From an uncultured Lachnospiraceae bacterium (lineage in GTDB: Bacteria; Bacillota; Clostridia; Lachnospirales; Lachnospiraceae), in contig CADBRN010000082.1 of the NCBI GenBank assembly GCA_902797025.1, positions 1 through 60,685 on the forward strand: a stretch of 60,685 bases of DNA. The letters run 5' to 3'. Below, piece by piece: positions 25,146-34,062 of this stretch. The position numbers were made by a program, and so were the translations under genes. Position 1 is the first letter of the stretch; each line of letters starts with the position of its first letter. The notes beneath the pieces are model-generated. The model searched no databases. It was not told where the DNA came from and saw only the letters and a list, made by a program, of their open reading frames with translations.

Positions 25146-26894
25146 TCAGTCCGCTTCTGCCTCGCGGATTCCGGTGATATCCGGCTCTGCCATCAGTGAA
25201 TAGTTTGTGTGGTAGATGACAAATCCGGGATTTGCTCCGGCCGGCTTTTTCAGATTTCTTCTTCTTGTGTAGTCGATCTCTACCTTCGGAGCGGTGCGCC
25301 CCTTTGAGTAATAGGCGGCGAGCCTTCCCGCCTCTTCGAAAACCGCATCCGGAAGCTCATCGTTTCCGCACTTGACGATCACATGAGATCCCGGCATTTT
25401 TTTCGCGTGGAACCACCAGTCGTTTGCGGAACCGATCGAGAAGGTGACCGCTTCGTTCTGGAGATTGTTTTTTCCGACGTAGATATCATAGCCGCCGGAG
25501 GAGATGAAGTGAAGCGGCGGCGCTGAAACGGAGCGCTTCTTTTTCCCGCCGTTATGCTTCGCTTTCACATAACCCGCGGCCTCGAGTTCCTCACGGATCT
25601 GCAGCAGATCCTCCTCGGATTCCGCCAGGTCAAGCGCGGTCTGGATGCTCTCGAGATGTTCCGCATCCGCCCGGGTCTGCAGGATCCGTTTTTCCAGATC
25701 TTCAGCCGTGCGCTTCATTTTCGTATATTTTGCGAAGTAATGCTGTGCGTTCTCAGACGCGGTCTTCGTCGGATCCAGGGGGATTTTGACCGGTTTATTC
25801 GTATAATAATTGACCGCATCCAGAACGTTCGCTCCCTCAGGAAGTCCGTAGCCGAATGTATTGATCAGTTCGCCGCGGATACGATATTTCTCGCGGCCTT
25901 CCGTGTCGCGGAGCTGTCGCTCCTGGAGATTCAGCTTTTTCGACTCACGTTCAGTCAGGATCGACACGATTTTCCGGAGATCCGTGGATCGCTGGTGAAT
26001 CCGAGTCTGCCGCTCCTTCTCGGCGTAATAGGTGCGGAGCATCGGCGACGCCGATTCGAATGAAGCAAAGCGCATCCCGCGGTATGAGGTAAGTTCCACC
26101 GCGGAAAATTCACAGGGGATCTTTCCTTTATAGTAGATGACCGGCGAAAAACACCCGGACTTCACCTCATCCATCAGAAGTTCGAATGTGTGGAACAGAT
26201 GGAAAGCGCCGGTTTCGGATAATCCGTTCGCAGCTTCGGCCGGTGAAATCGAAGCCCGTGCACAGATCTCATCCGCCATCACCGGAGAAATGCCGGTGAG
26301 GGATGTGTAGATCGCCCGGGAAAGGGGCGCGTCTTTTGAAAGAACCGCCGCGCGGAACGAGTCCCATCCGACGGTCAGAGGATCGAGTTTATGCTGCGTC
26401 TCCGGAATGAAATAGGGACGGCCGGGAAGTACCTCACGCACGGAACTGACGTGGGACGGGATCCGCTTGATCGAATCGATGACGGTCTCCTCCTGATTTA
26501 ACAGAATGATATTGCTGTATTTTCCCATCAGCTCGATCAGCAGTGTTCTCGTGACGAGATCGCCGAGCTCATCCCGGTGCAGGATGCCGATGCGGATAAT
26601 CCGTTCAAGTCCCGGCTGTGTGATCGACTGAATCGTTCCGCCTCCCGCGTGTTTGCGCAGGAGCATACAAAAGTTCGGCGCCGCGTCGGGCGCCGGACGG
26701 TTTTCGTCGGTGGAATAGATCAGCGGGAGAGAAGCATTTGCGGACATGAGCAGACGGTGCGTCTCACCGCGGCTCTTGATCGTCAGCAGAAGCTCGTCAC
26801 TCTCGGGTTGGATAATTTTTGCGATTTTTCCGCCGGTCAGGCTGTCGTCCAGTTCCTTCCGGACCGCAGCGACCGTGATGCCATCGAATGCCAT
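25146..26894 (-). CDS. rqcH: RqcH/NFACT-family ribosome quality control protein
   Basis: A 582-residue protein of the Rqc2/NEMF/FbpA family. Bacterial RqcH binds stalled 50S subunits and directs addition of C-terminal Ala tails to the trapped peptide; older annotations call it fibronectin-binding protein. The NFACT-N part starts MAFDGITVAAVRKELDD, with LLRKHAGGG and HRDELGDLVTRTLLIELMGKYSNIIL (split in the family signature). A helical coiled coil occupies the middle. The C-terminal NFACT-R domain (about residues 450-560) contains GYDIYVGKNNLQNE, DWWFHAKKMPGSHVIV and the late YTRRRNLKKP segment. Length is typical. It is first in a minus-strand pair with the P-type ATPase. Confidence 0.9.
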   Translation of the reverse strand: MAFDGITVAAVRKELDDSLTGGKIAKIIQPESDELLLTIKSRGETHRLLMSANASLPLIYSTDENRPAPDAAPNFCMLLRKHAGGGTIQSITQPGLERIIRIGILHRDELGDLVTRTLLIELMGKYSNIILLNQEETVIDSIKRIPSHVSSVREVLPGRPYFIPETQHKLDPLTVGWDSFRAAVLSKDAPLSRAIYTSLTGISPVMADEICARASISPAEAANGLSETGAFHLFHTFELLMDEVKSGCFSPVIYYKGKIPCEFSAVELTSYRGMRFASFESASPMLRTYYAEKERQTRIHQRSTDLRKIVSILTERESKKLNLQERQLRDTEGREKYRIRGELINTFGYGLPEGANVLDAVNYYTNKPVKIPLDPTKTASENAQHYFAKYTKMKRTAEDLEKRILQTRADAEHLESIQTALDLAESEEDLLQIREELEAAGYVKAKHNGGKKKRSVSAPPLHFISSGGYDIYVGKNNLQNEAVTFSIGSANDWWFHAKKMPGSHVIVKCGNDELPDAVFEEAGRLAAYYSKGRTAPKVEIDYTRRRNLKKPAGANPGFVIYHTNYSLMAEPDITGIREAEAD

Positions 26895-26920
26895 ATGAAT
26901 ACTCCCTTCTTAACCAGTCA

Positions 26921-26949
26921 ATTATAACCAAACCTGCGCCATTTTACCA
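26921..26949 (-). promoter_or_regulatory. Putative promoter of rqcH
   Basis: On the minus strand a perfect TATAAT (26926 down to 26921) lies about 30 bases before the rqcH start. The -35 candidate TGGTAA (26949 down to 26944) at 17 bases is poor, so the assignment rests on the -10. AAGGGAG follows as the ribosome site. Confidence 0.5.
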
Positions 26950-27017
26950 GACCGCGGTCCGATCAGTCACAGAGAAAACACAAAGGGAGCAGAAACGGGG
27001 CGGATTCGTCCTGACGG

Positions 27018-28136
27018 TCACATGCGATGGAGTTCGTATGCGCGTGTTCCGAGGCCGATTTTTTCGGCGTGCTCCAGAGTCTCCTTCCAGCAGATGTTCG
27101 GGTTGGAGTCGAGAAAATGATCGTGGTGACTGTGCCAGCCGGGCTTTGCAAGATTGTCTCCGAGCTGGCTGTTGCGGACCGGTTCCGCCGCGAGACACAG
27201 ATCCGCGCATGCCTGATCGAGTGCGACCGGATCGAAGGAGGCGAGCATACCGATGTCCGGAAGAATCGGAGCGTCATTTTCCGCGTGACAGTCGCAGTTC
27301 GGCGAGACGTCCGTGATCAGGCTGATGTGGAAGCAGGGTCTGCCGTCACAGACGGCCTGGGAGTATTCGGCGATCCGCCGGTCCAGGAGCTGGTTCGCAT
27401 CCCAGCTGTCGTTTTCGATCGCGTCGAAGGAACATGCACCGATGCAGCGTCCGCAGCCCTTGCAGAGTTCCGGATCGATGAAGGCTTTCCCGGAGTCATA
27501 GGAGATTGCGTCGGATCCGCACTCCCTGGCACATCTTCTGCAGCTTCGGCATAATTCTTCATTTACGTGCGGTTTCCCGCTCATGTGCTGCTGCATCTTT
27601 CCTGCGCGGGATCCGCATCCCATACCGATATTTTTCAGGGCGCCGCCGAAACCGGTCGCCTCATGTCCTTTGAAATGTGTCAGCGACAGGAAGACATCCG
27701 CGTCCATGACAGCCCGGCCGATGTATGCGGTCTCACAGTATTCAAAGTTGCGCACCGGGACTTCGATGTCGTCCGTGCCGCGGAGGCCGTCCGCGATGAT
27801 CACGGGACATCCGGTCGTCATGAAATTGAATCCGTTCACCTCCGCGTTGTACAGGTGATCGATCGCATTTTTCCGGTAACCCGGGTAAAGCGTGTTGCAG
27901 TCCGTCAGAAACGGCTTGCCGCCGAGTTCCTTCACGACATCGGCCACCGCTTTCGCATAGTTCGGACGAAGATAGGCGAGATTGCCGAGCTCTCCGAAAT
28001 GCATCTTAATCGCCACAAGCTTCCCTTCCATGTCGATTCTGCCGATGCCCGCTTTCCGGATCAGTTTCTGAAGTTTCTTGGGAAGAGGCACATCATGCGT
28101 GCGAAAGTCGGTGAAATATACGTTTGCTTTCTCCAT
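27018..28136 (-). CDS. DUF362 domain protein with two 4Fe-4S clusters
   Basis: A 372-residue iron-sulfur protein. The N-terminal and C-terminal parts form the DUF362 fold (for example AIKMHFGELGNLAYLRP, DADVFLSLTHFKGHEATGFGGALKN). Between them lie two ferredoxin-like motifs, CRSCRRCARECGSDAI and CKGCGRCIGACSFDAI, each with C-x2-C-x2-C-x3-C, which should hold two 4Fe-4S clusters. It is often annotated as a ferredoxin or 'iron-sulfur center protein' in anaerobes, and its electron partner is unknown. No signal peptide is seen. It has its own promoter and is divergent from yicC. Confidence 0.85.
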   Translation of the reverse strand: MEKANVYFTDFRTHDVPLPKKLQKLIRKAGIGRIDMEGKLVAIKMHFGELGNLAYLRPNYAKAVADVVKELGGKPFLTDCNTLYPGYRKNAIDHLYNAEVNGFNFMTTGCPVIIADGLRGTDDIEVPVRNFEYCETAYIGRAVMDADVFLSLTHFKGHEATGFGGALKNIGMGCGSRAGKMQQHMSGKPHVNEELCRSCRRCARECGSDAISYDSGKAFIDPELCKGCGRCIGACSFDAIENDSWDANQLLDRRIAEYSQAVCDGRPCFHISLITDVSPNCDCHAENDAPILPDIGMLASFDPVALDQACADLCLAAEPVRNSQLGDNLAKPGWHSHHDHFLDSNPNICWKETLEHAEKIGLGTRAYELHRM

Positions 28137-28182
28137 TCAAAGTCCTCCGTTTTTCGTTGTTTTTCTGAAGTTTGACGGTACT

Positions 28183-28191
28183 ATTATATCA
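28183..28191 (-). promoter_or_regulatory. Extended -10 promoter of the DUF362 gene
   Basis: On the minus strand TGA-TATAAT (28191 down to 28183) gives a perfect extended -10 about 45 bases before the start codon. No good -35 is visible at 16-18 bases, as allowed for extended -10 promoters. CGGAGGA is the ribosome site. Confidence 0.6.
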
Positions 28192-28258
28192 TACGGACGG
28201 TGCGGCCGCGTATGCGGATTCATTCATCCCGTGGGGAAGCGTGGGCGCATCTTTTCGT

Positions 28259-28287
28259 TTGACGCATTATTCCGGATGGCTTATAAT
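28259..28287 (+). promoter_or_regulatory. Sigma-A promoter of yicC-remA-gmk-rpoZ
   Basis: TTGACG (28259-28264), exactly 17 bases, TATAAT (28282-28287): near-consensus. It lies about 30 bases before the yicC start and back to back with the DUF362 promoter. Genes downstream to cinA have gaps of 0-31 bases, so one long transcript is possible. Confidence 0.88.
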
Positions 28288-28317
28288 ATCTGTGCTGTAT
28301 GCAGATTGGAGAATGGT

Positions 28318-29196
28318 ATGATCTTTAGTATGACTGGCTTCGGCCGCGGGGAGGCTGCCGAAGCTGACCATAAGATTTCTGTGGAATTAAAATCCGTGAA
28401 CCACAGGTATCTCGATTTTAATATCAAGATGCCGAAGCATTTCAATCATCTCGACCCGTTTATCCGGAATGTGCTGAAGAGCTACGCAGCCCGCGGCAAG
28501 ATCGACGTATTTATCGCGGAGGAGGACAGTTCGGACGACGCGGCGCTTTTGAAATATAACCGCGGACTCGCGAAGCAGTACCACGATTACGCGCAGCAGA
28601 TCGCAGATGAGTTCGGCATGGACAATGATCTGACGGTTTCACGCCTGATGCAGTTTCCGGATCTGTTCCGGGCGGAGGAAGGTTCCTTCGATGAGGAGCA
28701 TCTGAAAAAACTGCTTGAAGCGTCGCTGCGTCAGGCTGGCGAGCAGTTCCGTGCGGCGAGAAACCGCGAGGGTGAAACCCTTCGCGATGACATCGTGAAA
28801 AAGCTGGATCATATGGACAGAAATGTCACGGCGATCGAGAAGAGAGAGCCGGAGCTTCTGAACGATTACAAGACGCGGATCACGGAGAAGGTCGGAGAAC
28901 TGCTCGGCGACACGCAGATCGATGAAGGCAGGATTGCGGCGGAGGTCGTGATTTATGCGGATAAGATCTGTACCGACGAAGAGACGGTGCGGCTGCACAG
29001 CCACATCGACAATATGAAAAAAGAGCTGACGCGGGGCGGGGCGATCGGGAGAAAACTGGATTTTCTCGCTCAGGAGATGAACCGGGAAGCGAATACGATC
29101 CTTTCGAAATCGAGTGACCTTGACACGTCCAACATGGCGATCGATCTGAAGACGGAAATCGAGAAGATCCGCGAACAGATCCAGAATATTGAATGA
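28318..29196 (+). CDS. yicC: YicC/YloC-family endoribonuclease
   Basis: A 292-residue protein of the YicC family, reported in other bacteria to be an endoribonuclease with a role in stationary-phase RNA decay. The family start MTGFGRGEAAE and SVELKSVNHRYLDFNIKMP are clear, as is the C-terminal KLDFLAQEMNREANTI with SNMAIDLKTEIEKIREQIQN. Start ATG 28318 (MIFSMTGFG) follows TTGGAG; ATG 28330 is also possible. The same frame is open further upstream, but that part contains the promoter. It is followed by remA and gmk, the standard Firmicutes order. Confidence 0.9.
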   Translation: MIFSMTGFGRGEAAEADHKISVELKSVNHRYLDFNIKMPKHFNHLDPFIRNVLKSYAARGKIDVFIAEEDSSDDAALLKYNRGLAKQYHDYAQQIADEFGMDNDLTVSRLMQFPDLFRAEEGSFDEEHLKKLLEASLRQAGEQFRAARNREGETLRDDIVKKLDHMDRNVTAIEKREPELLNDYKTRITEKVGELLGDTQIDEGRIAAEVVIYADKICTDEETVRLHSHIDNMKKELTRGGAIGRKLDFLAQEMNREANTILSKSSDLDTSNMAIDLKTEIEKIREQIQNIE

Positions 29197-29208
29197 TGAG
29201 GTGTGCGA

Positions 29209-29475
29209 TTGGCCTTATTGATTAACATCGGATTCGGTAACTGCGTGAACGCGGACAGGGTTCTGGCGGTCGTAAATCCCCTCGGGGCGCCGGTCAAACG
29301 GCTTGTCGCCGCGGGACGCGACGAAGGTCTTCTGATCGATGCGTCACAGGGGAGGAAGACGAAGGCGGTCATCATCATGACGGATGGACGCGTCGTACTC
29401 TCGGCGCTGCAGCCGGAGACGATTATGAAGCGGTTCAATTCATTCGGAACGGACGAGGAGGCAGAAGGAAAATGA
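29209..29475 (+). CDS. remA: Extracellular matrix regulatory protein RemA (DUF370)
   Basis: An 88-residue DNA-binding protein. In Bacillus subtilis RemA activates biofilm matrix and osmoprotection genes. [40 protein letters not shown] and [25 protein letters not shown] cover the DUF370 domain end to end. The start was placed at TTG 29209 because GAGG lies seven bases upstream; GTG 29203 would leave no spacing. The family usually begins near LINIGFGN. It overlaps gmk by four bases (ATGA). The TTG start and coupling suggest modest, matched expression. Confidence 0.9.
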   Translation: MALLINIGFGNCVNADRVLAVVNPLGAPVKRLVAAGRDEGLLIDASQGRKTKAVIIMTDGRVVLSALQPETIMKRFNSFGTDEEAEGK

Positions 29476-30092
29476 CAAAAGGAGTGCTGACCATCGTGTC
29501 CGGTTTTGCCGGTTCCGGCAAGGGGACCGTCATGAAGCAGCTGCTTTCCCGTCACGGGGAGTATGCACTTTCGATCTCCGCGACGACGAGGAAGCCGCGG
29601 AAGGGCGAACGCGACGGAGTCGAGTATTTCTTCAAGACGAAGGAAGAGTTTGAAAAAATGATCGGGGAGCACGCGTTCCTCGAGTATGCAAATTATGTGG
29701 GCAATTACTACGGTACCCCGGCGTCCTACGTCGATGAGCAGCTGAATCTCGGAAAAGATGTGATCCTCGAGATTGAGGTGCAGGGTGCCCTGCAGGTGAA
29801 GAAACTGCGCAGCGACGCGCTGCTCGTATTTCTGACGCCGCCCTCCGGAGCGGAGCTTGAGCGGAGACTGCGGGGCCGTGGAACCGAGACGGATGAGGTG
29901 ATCCGCTCCCGTATGAGACGTGCGGGGGAGGAGTCGGAGCTGATGAGTTCCTACGACTACATCCTGATCAACGATGATGTGGACCGTGCCACGGAGGAAC
30001 TGCACAATCTGATCCGGTCGCAGCATCTGGCTGCTTCGAGAAATGAGGAGCTGATCGGACGGATCCGCCGCGAGCTTGGTGTCTGCCGGTAA
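29472..30092 (+). CDS. gmk: Guanylate kinase
   Basis: Phosphorylates GMP to GDP with ATP. The 206-residue protein starts with the P-loop GFAGSGKGT (residues 11-19), followed by the GMP-binding region [19 protein letters not shown] and [15 protein letters not shown]. The catalytic segment includes [15 protein letters not shown] and a lid rich in Arg (RRLRGRGTE). Length is standard. The start codon overlaps the remA stop. Confidence 0.95.
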   Translation: MTKGVLTIVSGFAGSGKGTVMKQLLSRHGEYALSISATTRKPRKGERDGVEYFFKTKEEFEKMIGEHAFLEYANYVGNYYGTPASYVDEQLNLGKDVILEIEVQGALQVKKLRSDALLVFLTPPSGAELERRLRGRGTETDEVIRSRMRRAGEESELMSSYDYILINDDVDRATEELHNLIRSQHLAASRNEELIGRIRRELGVCR

Positions 30093-30123
30093 CAGAAGTT
30101 TATTTTAAGGAGGAACTTGCAAT

Positions 30124-30366
30124 ATGATGATTCATCCTTCCTACAAGGAAATGATCAGTAAAATCAATGAGGGCCAGGATATGGACGAGGCGCCCCTCGT
30201 AACAAGCCGCTATTCAATCGTAATCGCCGCGTCGAAGCGCGCGCGCCAGCTCATCGCCGGCGATGAGCCGCTCGTTCCGACAGAGCCTTCCGAAAAGCCG
30301 CTCTCAACCGCGGTGCGCGAGCTCTACGAGGACAAGATCCACATTCTTCGGAAGGAAGAAGCGTAA
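30124..30366 (+). CDS. rpoZ: RNA polymerase omega subunit
   Basis: An 80-residue small subunit that helps assemble RNA polymerase. MIHPSYKEMISKIN, then LVTSRYSIVIAASKRARQLI and late LSTAVRELYEDKIHIL, match clostridial omega. AGGAGG lies upstream; the start may be ATG 30124 or the adjacent ATG 30127. It follows gmk as in most Firmicutes. Confidence 0.93.
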   Translation: MMIHPSYKEMISKINEGQDMDEAPLVTSRYSIVIAASKRARQLIAGDEPLVPTEPSEKPLSTAVRELYEDKIHILRKEEA

Positions 30367-30370
30367 TTAT

Positions 30371-31729
30371 ATGAAGAAAATTCTGTTTGTCTCCCTCGGC
30401 TGTGATAAAAATCTCGTCGATACAGAACATATGCTCGGCGCGCTGCCGGAGGGAGAATTTGCCGCGACAGACGACGAGGCGGAAGCAGATGTGATCGTTG
30501 TGAATACGTGCTGCTTCATCGACGACGCGAAGGAGGAGAGCATCAACACGATCCTTGAACTCGCTCCGTACCGCACGGATGGAAAGTGCCGCGCCCTGAT
30601 CGTCGCCGGGTGCATGGCCCAGCGATACCGCGAGGAGATCCTGAAGGAAATTCCGGAGGTAGACGCCATCGTCGGAACGGGAAGCTTCGGAAGTCTGAAT
30701 GAGGCGATCCGCGCCGCGTTCGTCGGTGAAAACGGCGTTTTTCTGGATGATCCGGACGCAGAACCCGGTCCTGAGACAAAAGCAAAGAAAAAGCGGGTCA
30801 TAACCACCGGCGGACATTACGAGTATCTGAAAATTGCGGAGGGATGCGACAAGCACTGCACCTACTGCGTCATACCGTCGCTTCGCGGTGCATACCGGAG
30901 CGTTCCGATCGAGGAGCTCGCAGAAGAGGCGGAGGGACTTGCAGATGAGGGCGTTGCGGAGCTGATCCTGATCGCGGAAGAGACGACGCGCTACGGCATC
31001 GACCTGTACGGAAAGAAATCCCTGCATACGCTTCTTGACCGGCTCTGTGAGATCGACGGTCTCCGGTGGATCCGGATTCTCTACTGTTATCCGGAGGAAA
31101 TCTATCCGGAGCTGATCGAAACGATCCGGCGCCAGCCGAAGGTGTGTCATTATCTTGATCTTCCGATTCAGCATTCGGACGACGAAATATTGAGGAGAAT
31201 GGGGCGAAAAACATCCCACGACGATCTTGTGAGGATCATCGGGACGCTTCGTGACGAGATTCCGGATATCGCGCTTCGGACGACCCTGATCACAGGGTTT
31301 CCGGGTGAGACGGAGGAACAGCACAGGAATCTCCTGGCATTTGTGCGGGAGGTGAAGTTTGACCGTCTCGGCGTGTTTACCTATTCACGCGAGGAGGGTA
31401 CACCTGCGGCGGAGATGGACGGTCAAATTTCCGATGATGTGAAAGAGCGCCGCCGGGGCGAGATCATGGAGGCTCAGCAGAAGGTATCAAAAGAGAACGG
31501 GAAGAAGCGGATCGGTACGAGTATGGAGGTCGAGATCGAGGGATACATGGCGGCCGACGAGGTATACGCGGGACGGACGTACGCGGATACACCGGGCGTC
31601 GACGGGTATTGCTTCGTGAAGTCTGACGATCCGCTCGAATCCGGGGATTTTGTAACTGTGAGGATCACCGGCGCGACGGAGTACGACCTCGTCGGTGAAG
31701 CACAATACGATGAAGGAGAAGAGTTATGA
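30371..31729 (+). CDS. rimO: Ribosomal protein S12 methylthiotransferase RimO
   Basis: A 452-residue radical SAM methylthiotransferase that modifies the conserved Asp of ribosomal protein S12. The N-terminal UPF0004 domain begins ILFVSLGCDKNLVDTEHMLG, where the KNLVDTE form separates RimO from MiaB (QMNARDSE). The radical SAM cluster is held by CDKHCTYCVIPSLRG. A C-terminal TRAM-like domain ends the protein (GTSMEVEIEGY, GDFVTVRITGATEYDLVGE). ATG 30371 lies four bases after rpoZ; an open frame upstream overlaps rpoZ and is not coding. The end overlaps pgsA (ATGA). Confidence 0.94.
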   Translation: MKKILFVSLGCDKNLVDTEHMLGALPEGEFAATDDEAEADVIVVNTCCFIDDAKEESINTILELAPYRTDGKCRALIVAGCMAQRYREEILKEIPEVDAIVGTGSFGSLNEAIRAAFVGENGVFLDDPDAEPGPETKAKKKRVITTGGHYEYLKIAEGCDKHCTYCVIPSLRGAYRSVPIEELAEEAEGLADEGVAELILIAEETTRYGIDLYGKKSLHTLLDRLCEIDGLRWIRILYCYPEEIYPELIETIRRQPKVCHYLDLPIQHSDDEILRRMGRKTSHDDLVRIIGTLRDEIPDIALRTTLITGFPGETEEQHRNLLAFVREVKFDRLGVFTYSREEGTPAAEMDGQISDDVKERRRGEIMEAQQKVSKENGKKRIGTSMEVEIEGYMAADEVYAGRTYADTPGVDGYCFVKSDDPLESGDFVTVRITGATEYDLVGEAQYDEGEEL

Positions 31730-32262
31730 ATCTGCCGAACAAGCTCACGATGCTCCGTATGATCATGATTCCGTTTTTTGTACTTTTCATGGCGGCGCCC
31801 TTTGCCGCCGGAAGGTATATCGCTCTCGTCATCTTTATCGCCGCGAGCCTGACCGATACGGCGGACGGCTACATCGCGAGGAAATACAATCTGATCACGG
31901 ATTTCGGAAAATTCATGGATCCTCTGGCGGATAAGCTTCTTGTCTGTTCTGCGATGATCTGCCTCGTCCATACGAACGAGATCCCGTACTGGATCGTGAT
32001 CATCATTATCGCCAGGGAATTTATCATCAGCGGCTTCCGTCTCGTGGCCGCGGACAACGGTATCGTCATCGCCGCGAGCTGGTGGGGAAAGAGCAAAACC
32101 ATCTGCCAGATGGCGATGATCATCGTGGTTCTGTTGAATTTCAATTTTGTATTCTGGCATGTTCTCGAGACAGTTCTGATTTACGCCGCGCTCGTTCTGA
32201 CCGTGGTCTCACTGGCCGATTATATCATCAAAAACAAGCAGGTACTCGGTACAGACCGGTAA
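31726..32262 (+). CDS. pgsA: CDP-diacylglycerol--glycerol-3-phosphate 3-phosphatidyltransferase
   Basis: An integral membrane enzyme that makes phosphatidylglycerol phosphate. The 178-residue protein has the complete CDP-alcohol phosphotransferase motif in LTDTADGYIARKYNLITDFG followed by KFMDPLADKL (D-x2-DG-x2-AR-x8-G-x3-D-x3-D). Several hydrophobic helices surround it. NLPNKLTMLRM at the start is typical of PgsA. Start ATG overlaps the rimO stop. Confidence 0.93.
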   Translation: MNLPNKLTMLRMIMIPFFVLFMAAPFAAGRYIALVIFIAASLTDTADGYIARKYNLITDFGKFMDPLADKLLVCSAMICLVHTNEIPYWIVIIIIAREFIISGFRLVAADNGIVIAASWWGKSKTICQMAMIIVVLLNFNFVFWHVLETVLIYAALVLTVVSLADYIIKNKQVLGTDR

Positions 32263-32276
32263 GTTAAGAGGAAGTT

Positions 32277-32753
32277 ATGACAGAAGAAGAACAACTGGTC
32301 GGCCTCCTTCGGGAGCGCGGGATCGTCATTACAACGGTGGAGTCGCTCACAGGCGGAATGATCGCAGCGACGATTGTCAATGTTCCCGGAGCGTCGGATG
32401 TATTTCATCAGGGATATATCACGTATTGCGACAAGGCGAAACACGATCTCGTCGGGGTGTCGGAAGTGACGCTCGAAAAGCATACCGCCGTGAGCGCAGA
32501 GACCGCGAAGGAGATGGCGGAGGGCGGTGCCAGGACTGCAGGATGCGCTGCCGCACTGTCTGCCACAGGAATTGCCGGACCGGACGGCGGAACAGCTGAA
32601 AAACCGGTGGGACTTGTCTACATCGGATTTTCGTATAAGAACCGGACAACAGTAAAAAGGCTTCTTCTTTCCGGATCCCGGTCAGAGATCCGGAGAGAAA
32701 CCGTGCGAAGAGCCCTTGCGCTTGCGGTGCAGGAGCTTTCGGCAGGATCCTGA
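32277..32753 (+). CDS. pncC: CinA C-terminal domain / nicotinamide-nucleotide amidohydrolase
   Basis: A 158-residue protein consisting only of the CinA C-terminal domain, which deamidates nicotinamide mononucleotide to nicotinate mononucleotide in studied members. Motifs: [33 protein letters not shown], and [25 protein letters not shown] (split). The N-terminal molybdopterin-binding-like half found in full CinA is absent. In many Firmicutes the gene lies between pgsA and recA; here recA does not follow. With nnrD, rex and nfnAB it adds to the NAD-related genes of this window. Confidence 0.88.
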   Translation: MTEEEQLVGLLRERGIVITTVESLTGGMIAATIVNVPGASDVFHQGYITYCDKAKHDLVGVSEVTLEKHTAVSAETAKEMAEGGARTAGCAAALSATGIAGPDGGTAEKPVGLVYIGFSYKNRTTVKRLLLSGSRSEIRRETVRRALALAVQELSAGS

Positions 32754-32811
32754 CAGTTTCGGGAGTCTTGCGCGGATCGCAGAGCCGGAAAAAGGAAAAG
32801 GGGAATCATTT

Positions 32812-34035
32812 ATGGTAAAGGCAAATGAGAATTATCTGAGACTGCAGGGAAGCTATCTGTTCTCGACGATTGCGCGCAAAGTCGATGAGTTCAGTGAGGC
32901 TCACAAGGATCTGGCCGGCAACATCATCCGGCTCGGGATCGGCGATGTGACACAGCCGCTTGCACCGAAGATCATAGAGACACTCCACGGTGCCGTCGAC
33001 GAGATGGCAGATGCGGCGACATTTCACGGATATGCACCGGATCTCGGCTACGGATTCCTCCGCGAGGCGATTGCGAACGAATACAAGGAGAGGGGTTGCG
33101 ATATCCGGCCGGATGAAATCTTTGTGTCGGACGGAGCGAAGAGCGACTCCGGCAATATTCAGGAGATCTTCAGCGATGACGCGAAGGTCGCCGTATGCGA
33201 CCCGGTCTATCCCGTGTATGTGGATTCCAATGTGATGGCGGGACGTTCCGGCGAGTGGGACAAAGAAAAGAACTGCTATAAGAACTTCATCTATATGCCC
33301 TGCACGGAAGAAAATGGATTTATCGCGGAGATCCCGAAGGAAGAGCCGGATATCATTTATCTGTGCTTCCCGAACAATCCGACCGGCGCGGCGATCACAA
33401 AAGACCGGCTGCAGGAGTGGGTTGATTATGCGAATAAGATCGGTGCCGTCATCCTTTATGATGCGGCGTATGAGGCTTATATTTCCGAGCCGTCCATGCC
33501 GCATTCGATCTATGAGTGTGACGGGGCAAGGACCTGTGCGATCGAGATCCGCAGCTTTTCCAAGAACGCCGGATTCACGGGTGTCCGTCTCGGATTCACC
33601 GTTATTCCGACCGATCTGAAGGCGGAGGGCGGCGTTTCTCTGCATGATCTGTGGGCGAGACGGCACGGAACGAAATATAACGGCGCTCCGTACATTGTTC
33701 AGAAGGCAGGAGCGGCTGTCTATACGCCGGAAGGCCAGAAGCAGATCAAAGAACAGGTCGCATATTATATGCGAAACGCAAAATATATCTATGACGGTCT
33801 GAAGAGCGCGGGCTACACAGTTTACGGCGGGGTCAACGCGCCGTATATCTGGCTGAAGACGCCGGGAAAGATGACATCCTGGGAGTTTTTTGATTATCTT
33901 CTCGGTGAACTGAACATCGTCGGCACTCCGGGCTCCGGATTCGGACCCTGCGGAGAAGGATATTTCCGACTGACCGCGTTCGGCTCGTACGAAAATACGA
34001 AGAAGGCGGTCGACCGCATCGTGTCGAAGGGCTGA
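32812..34035 (+). CDS. dapL: LL-diaminopimelate aminotransferase
   Basis: A 407-residue PLP enzyme converting tetrahydrodipicolinate directly to LL-diaminopimelate for lysine and cell-wall synthesis. The family start [35 protein letters not shown] and YGFLREAIA are typical of DapL. The PLP lysine lies in [15 protein letters not shown] (about Lys248), and cofactor contacts occur in [12 protein letters not shown] 32812 follows AAAAGGGG; an open frame upstream overlaps pncC and is unlikely. This one-step route replaces DapC/D/E. Confidence 0.94.
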   Translation: MVKANENYLRLQGSYLFSTIARKVDEFSEAHKDLAGNIIRLGIGDVTQPLAPKIIETLHGAVDEMADAATFHGYAPDLGYGFLREAIANEYKERGCDIRPDEIFVSDGAKSDSGNIQEIFSDDAKVAVCDPVYPVYVDSNVMAGRSGEWDKEKNCYKNFIYMPCTEENGFIAEIPKEEPDIIYLCFPNNPTGAAITKDRLQEWVDYANKIGAVILYDAAYEAYISEPSMPHSIYECDGARTCAIEIRSFSKNAGFTGVRLGFTVIPTDLKAEGGVSLHDLWARRHGTKYNGAPYIVQKAGAAVYTPEGQKQIKEQVAYYMRNAKYIYDGLKSAGYTVYGGVNAPYIWLKTPGKMTSWEFFDYLLGELNIVGTPGSGFGPCGEGYFRLTAFGSYENTKKAVDRIVSKG

Positions 34036-34062
34036 TCATTTGTACAAAAGGAGTTTTTCCCA

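Noticed and set aside
28078-28317. Upstream extension of yicC by about 80 codons
   Set aside because: It crosses the near-consensus yicC promoter at 28259 and the start of the divergent DUF362 gene.
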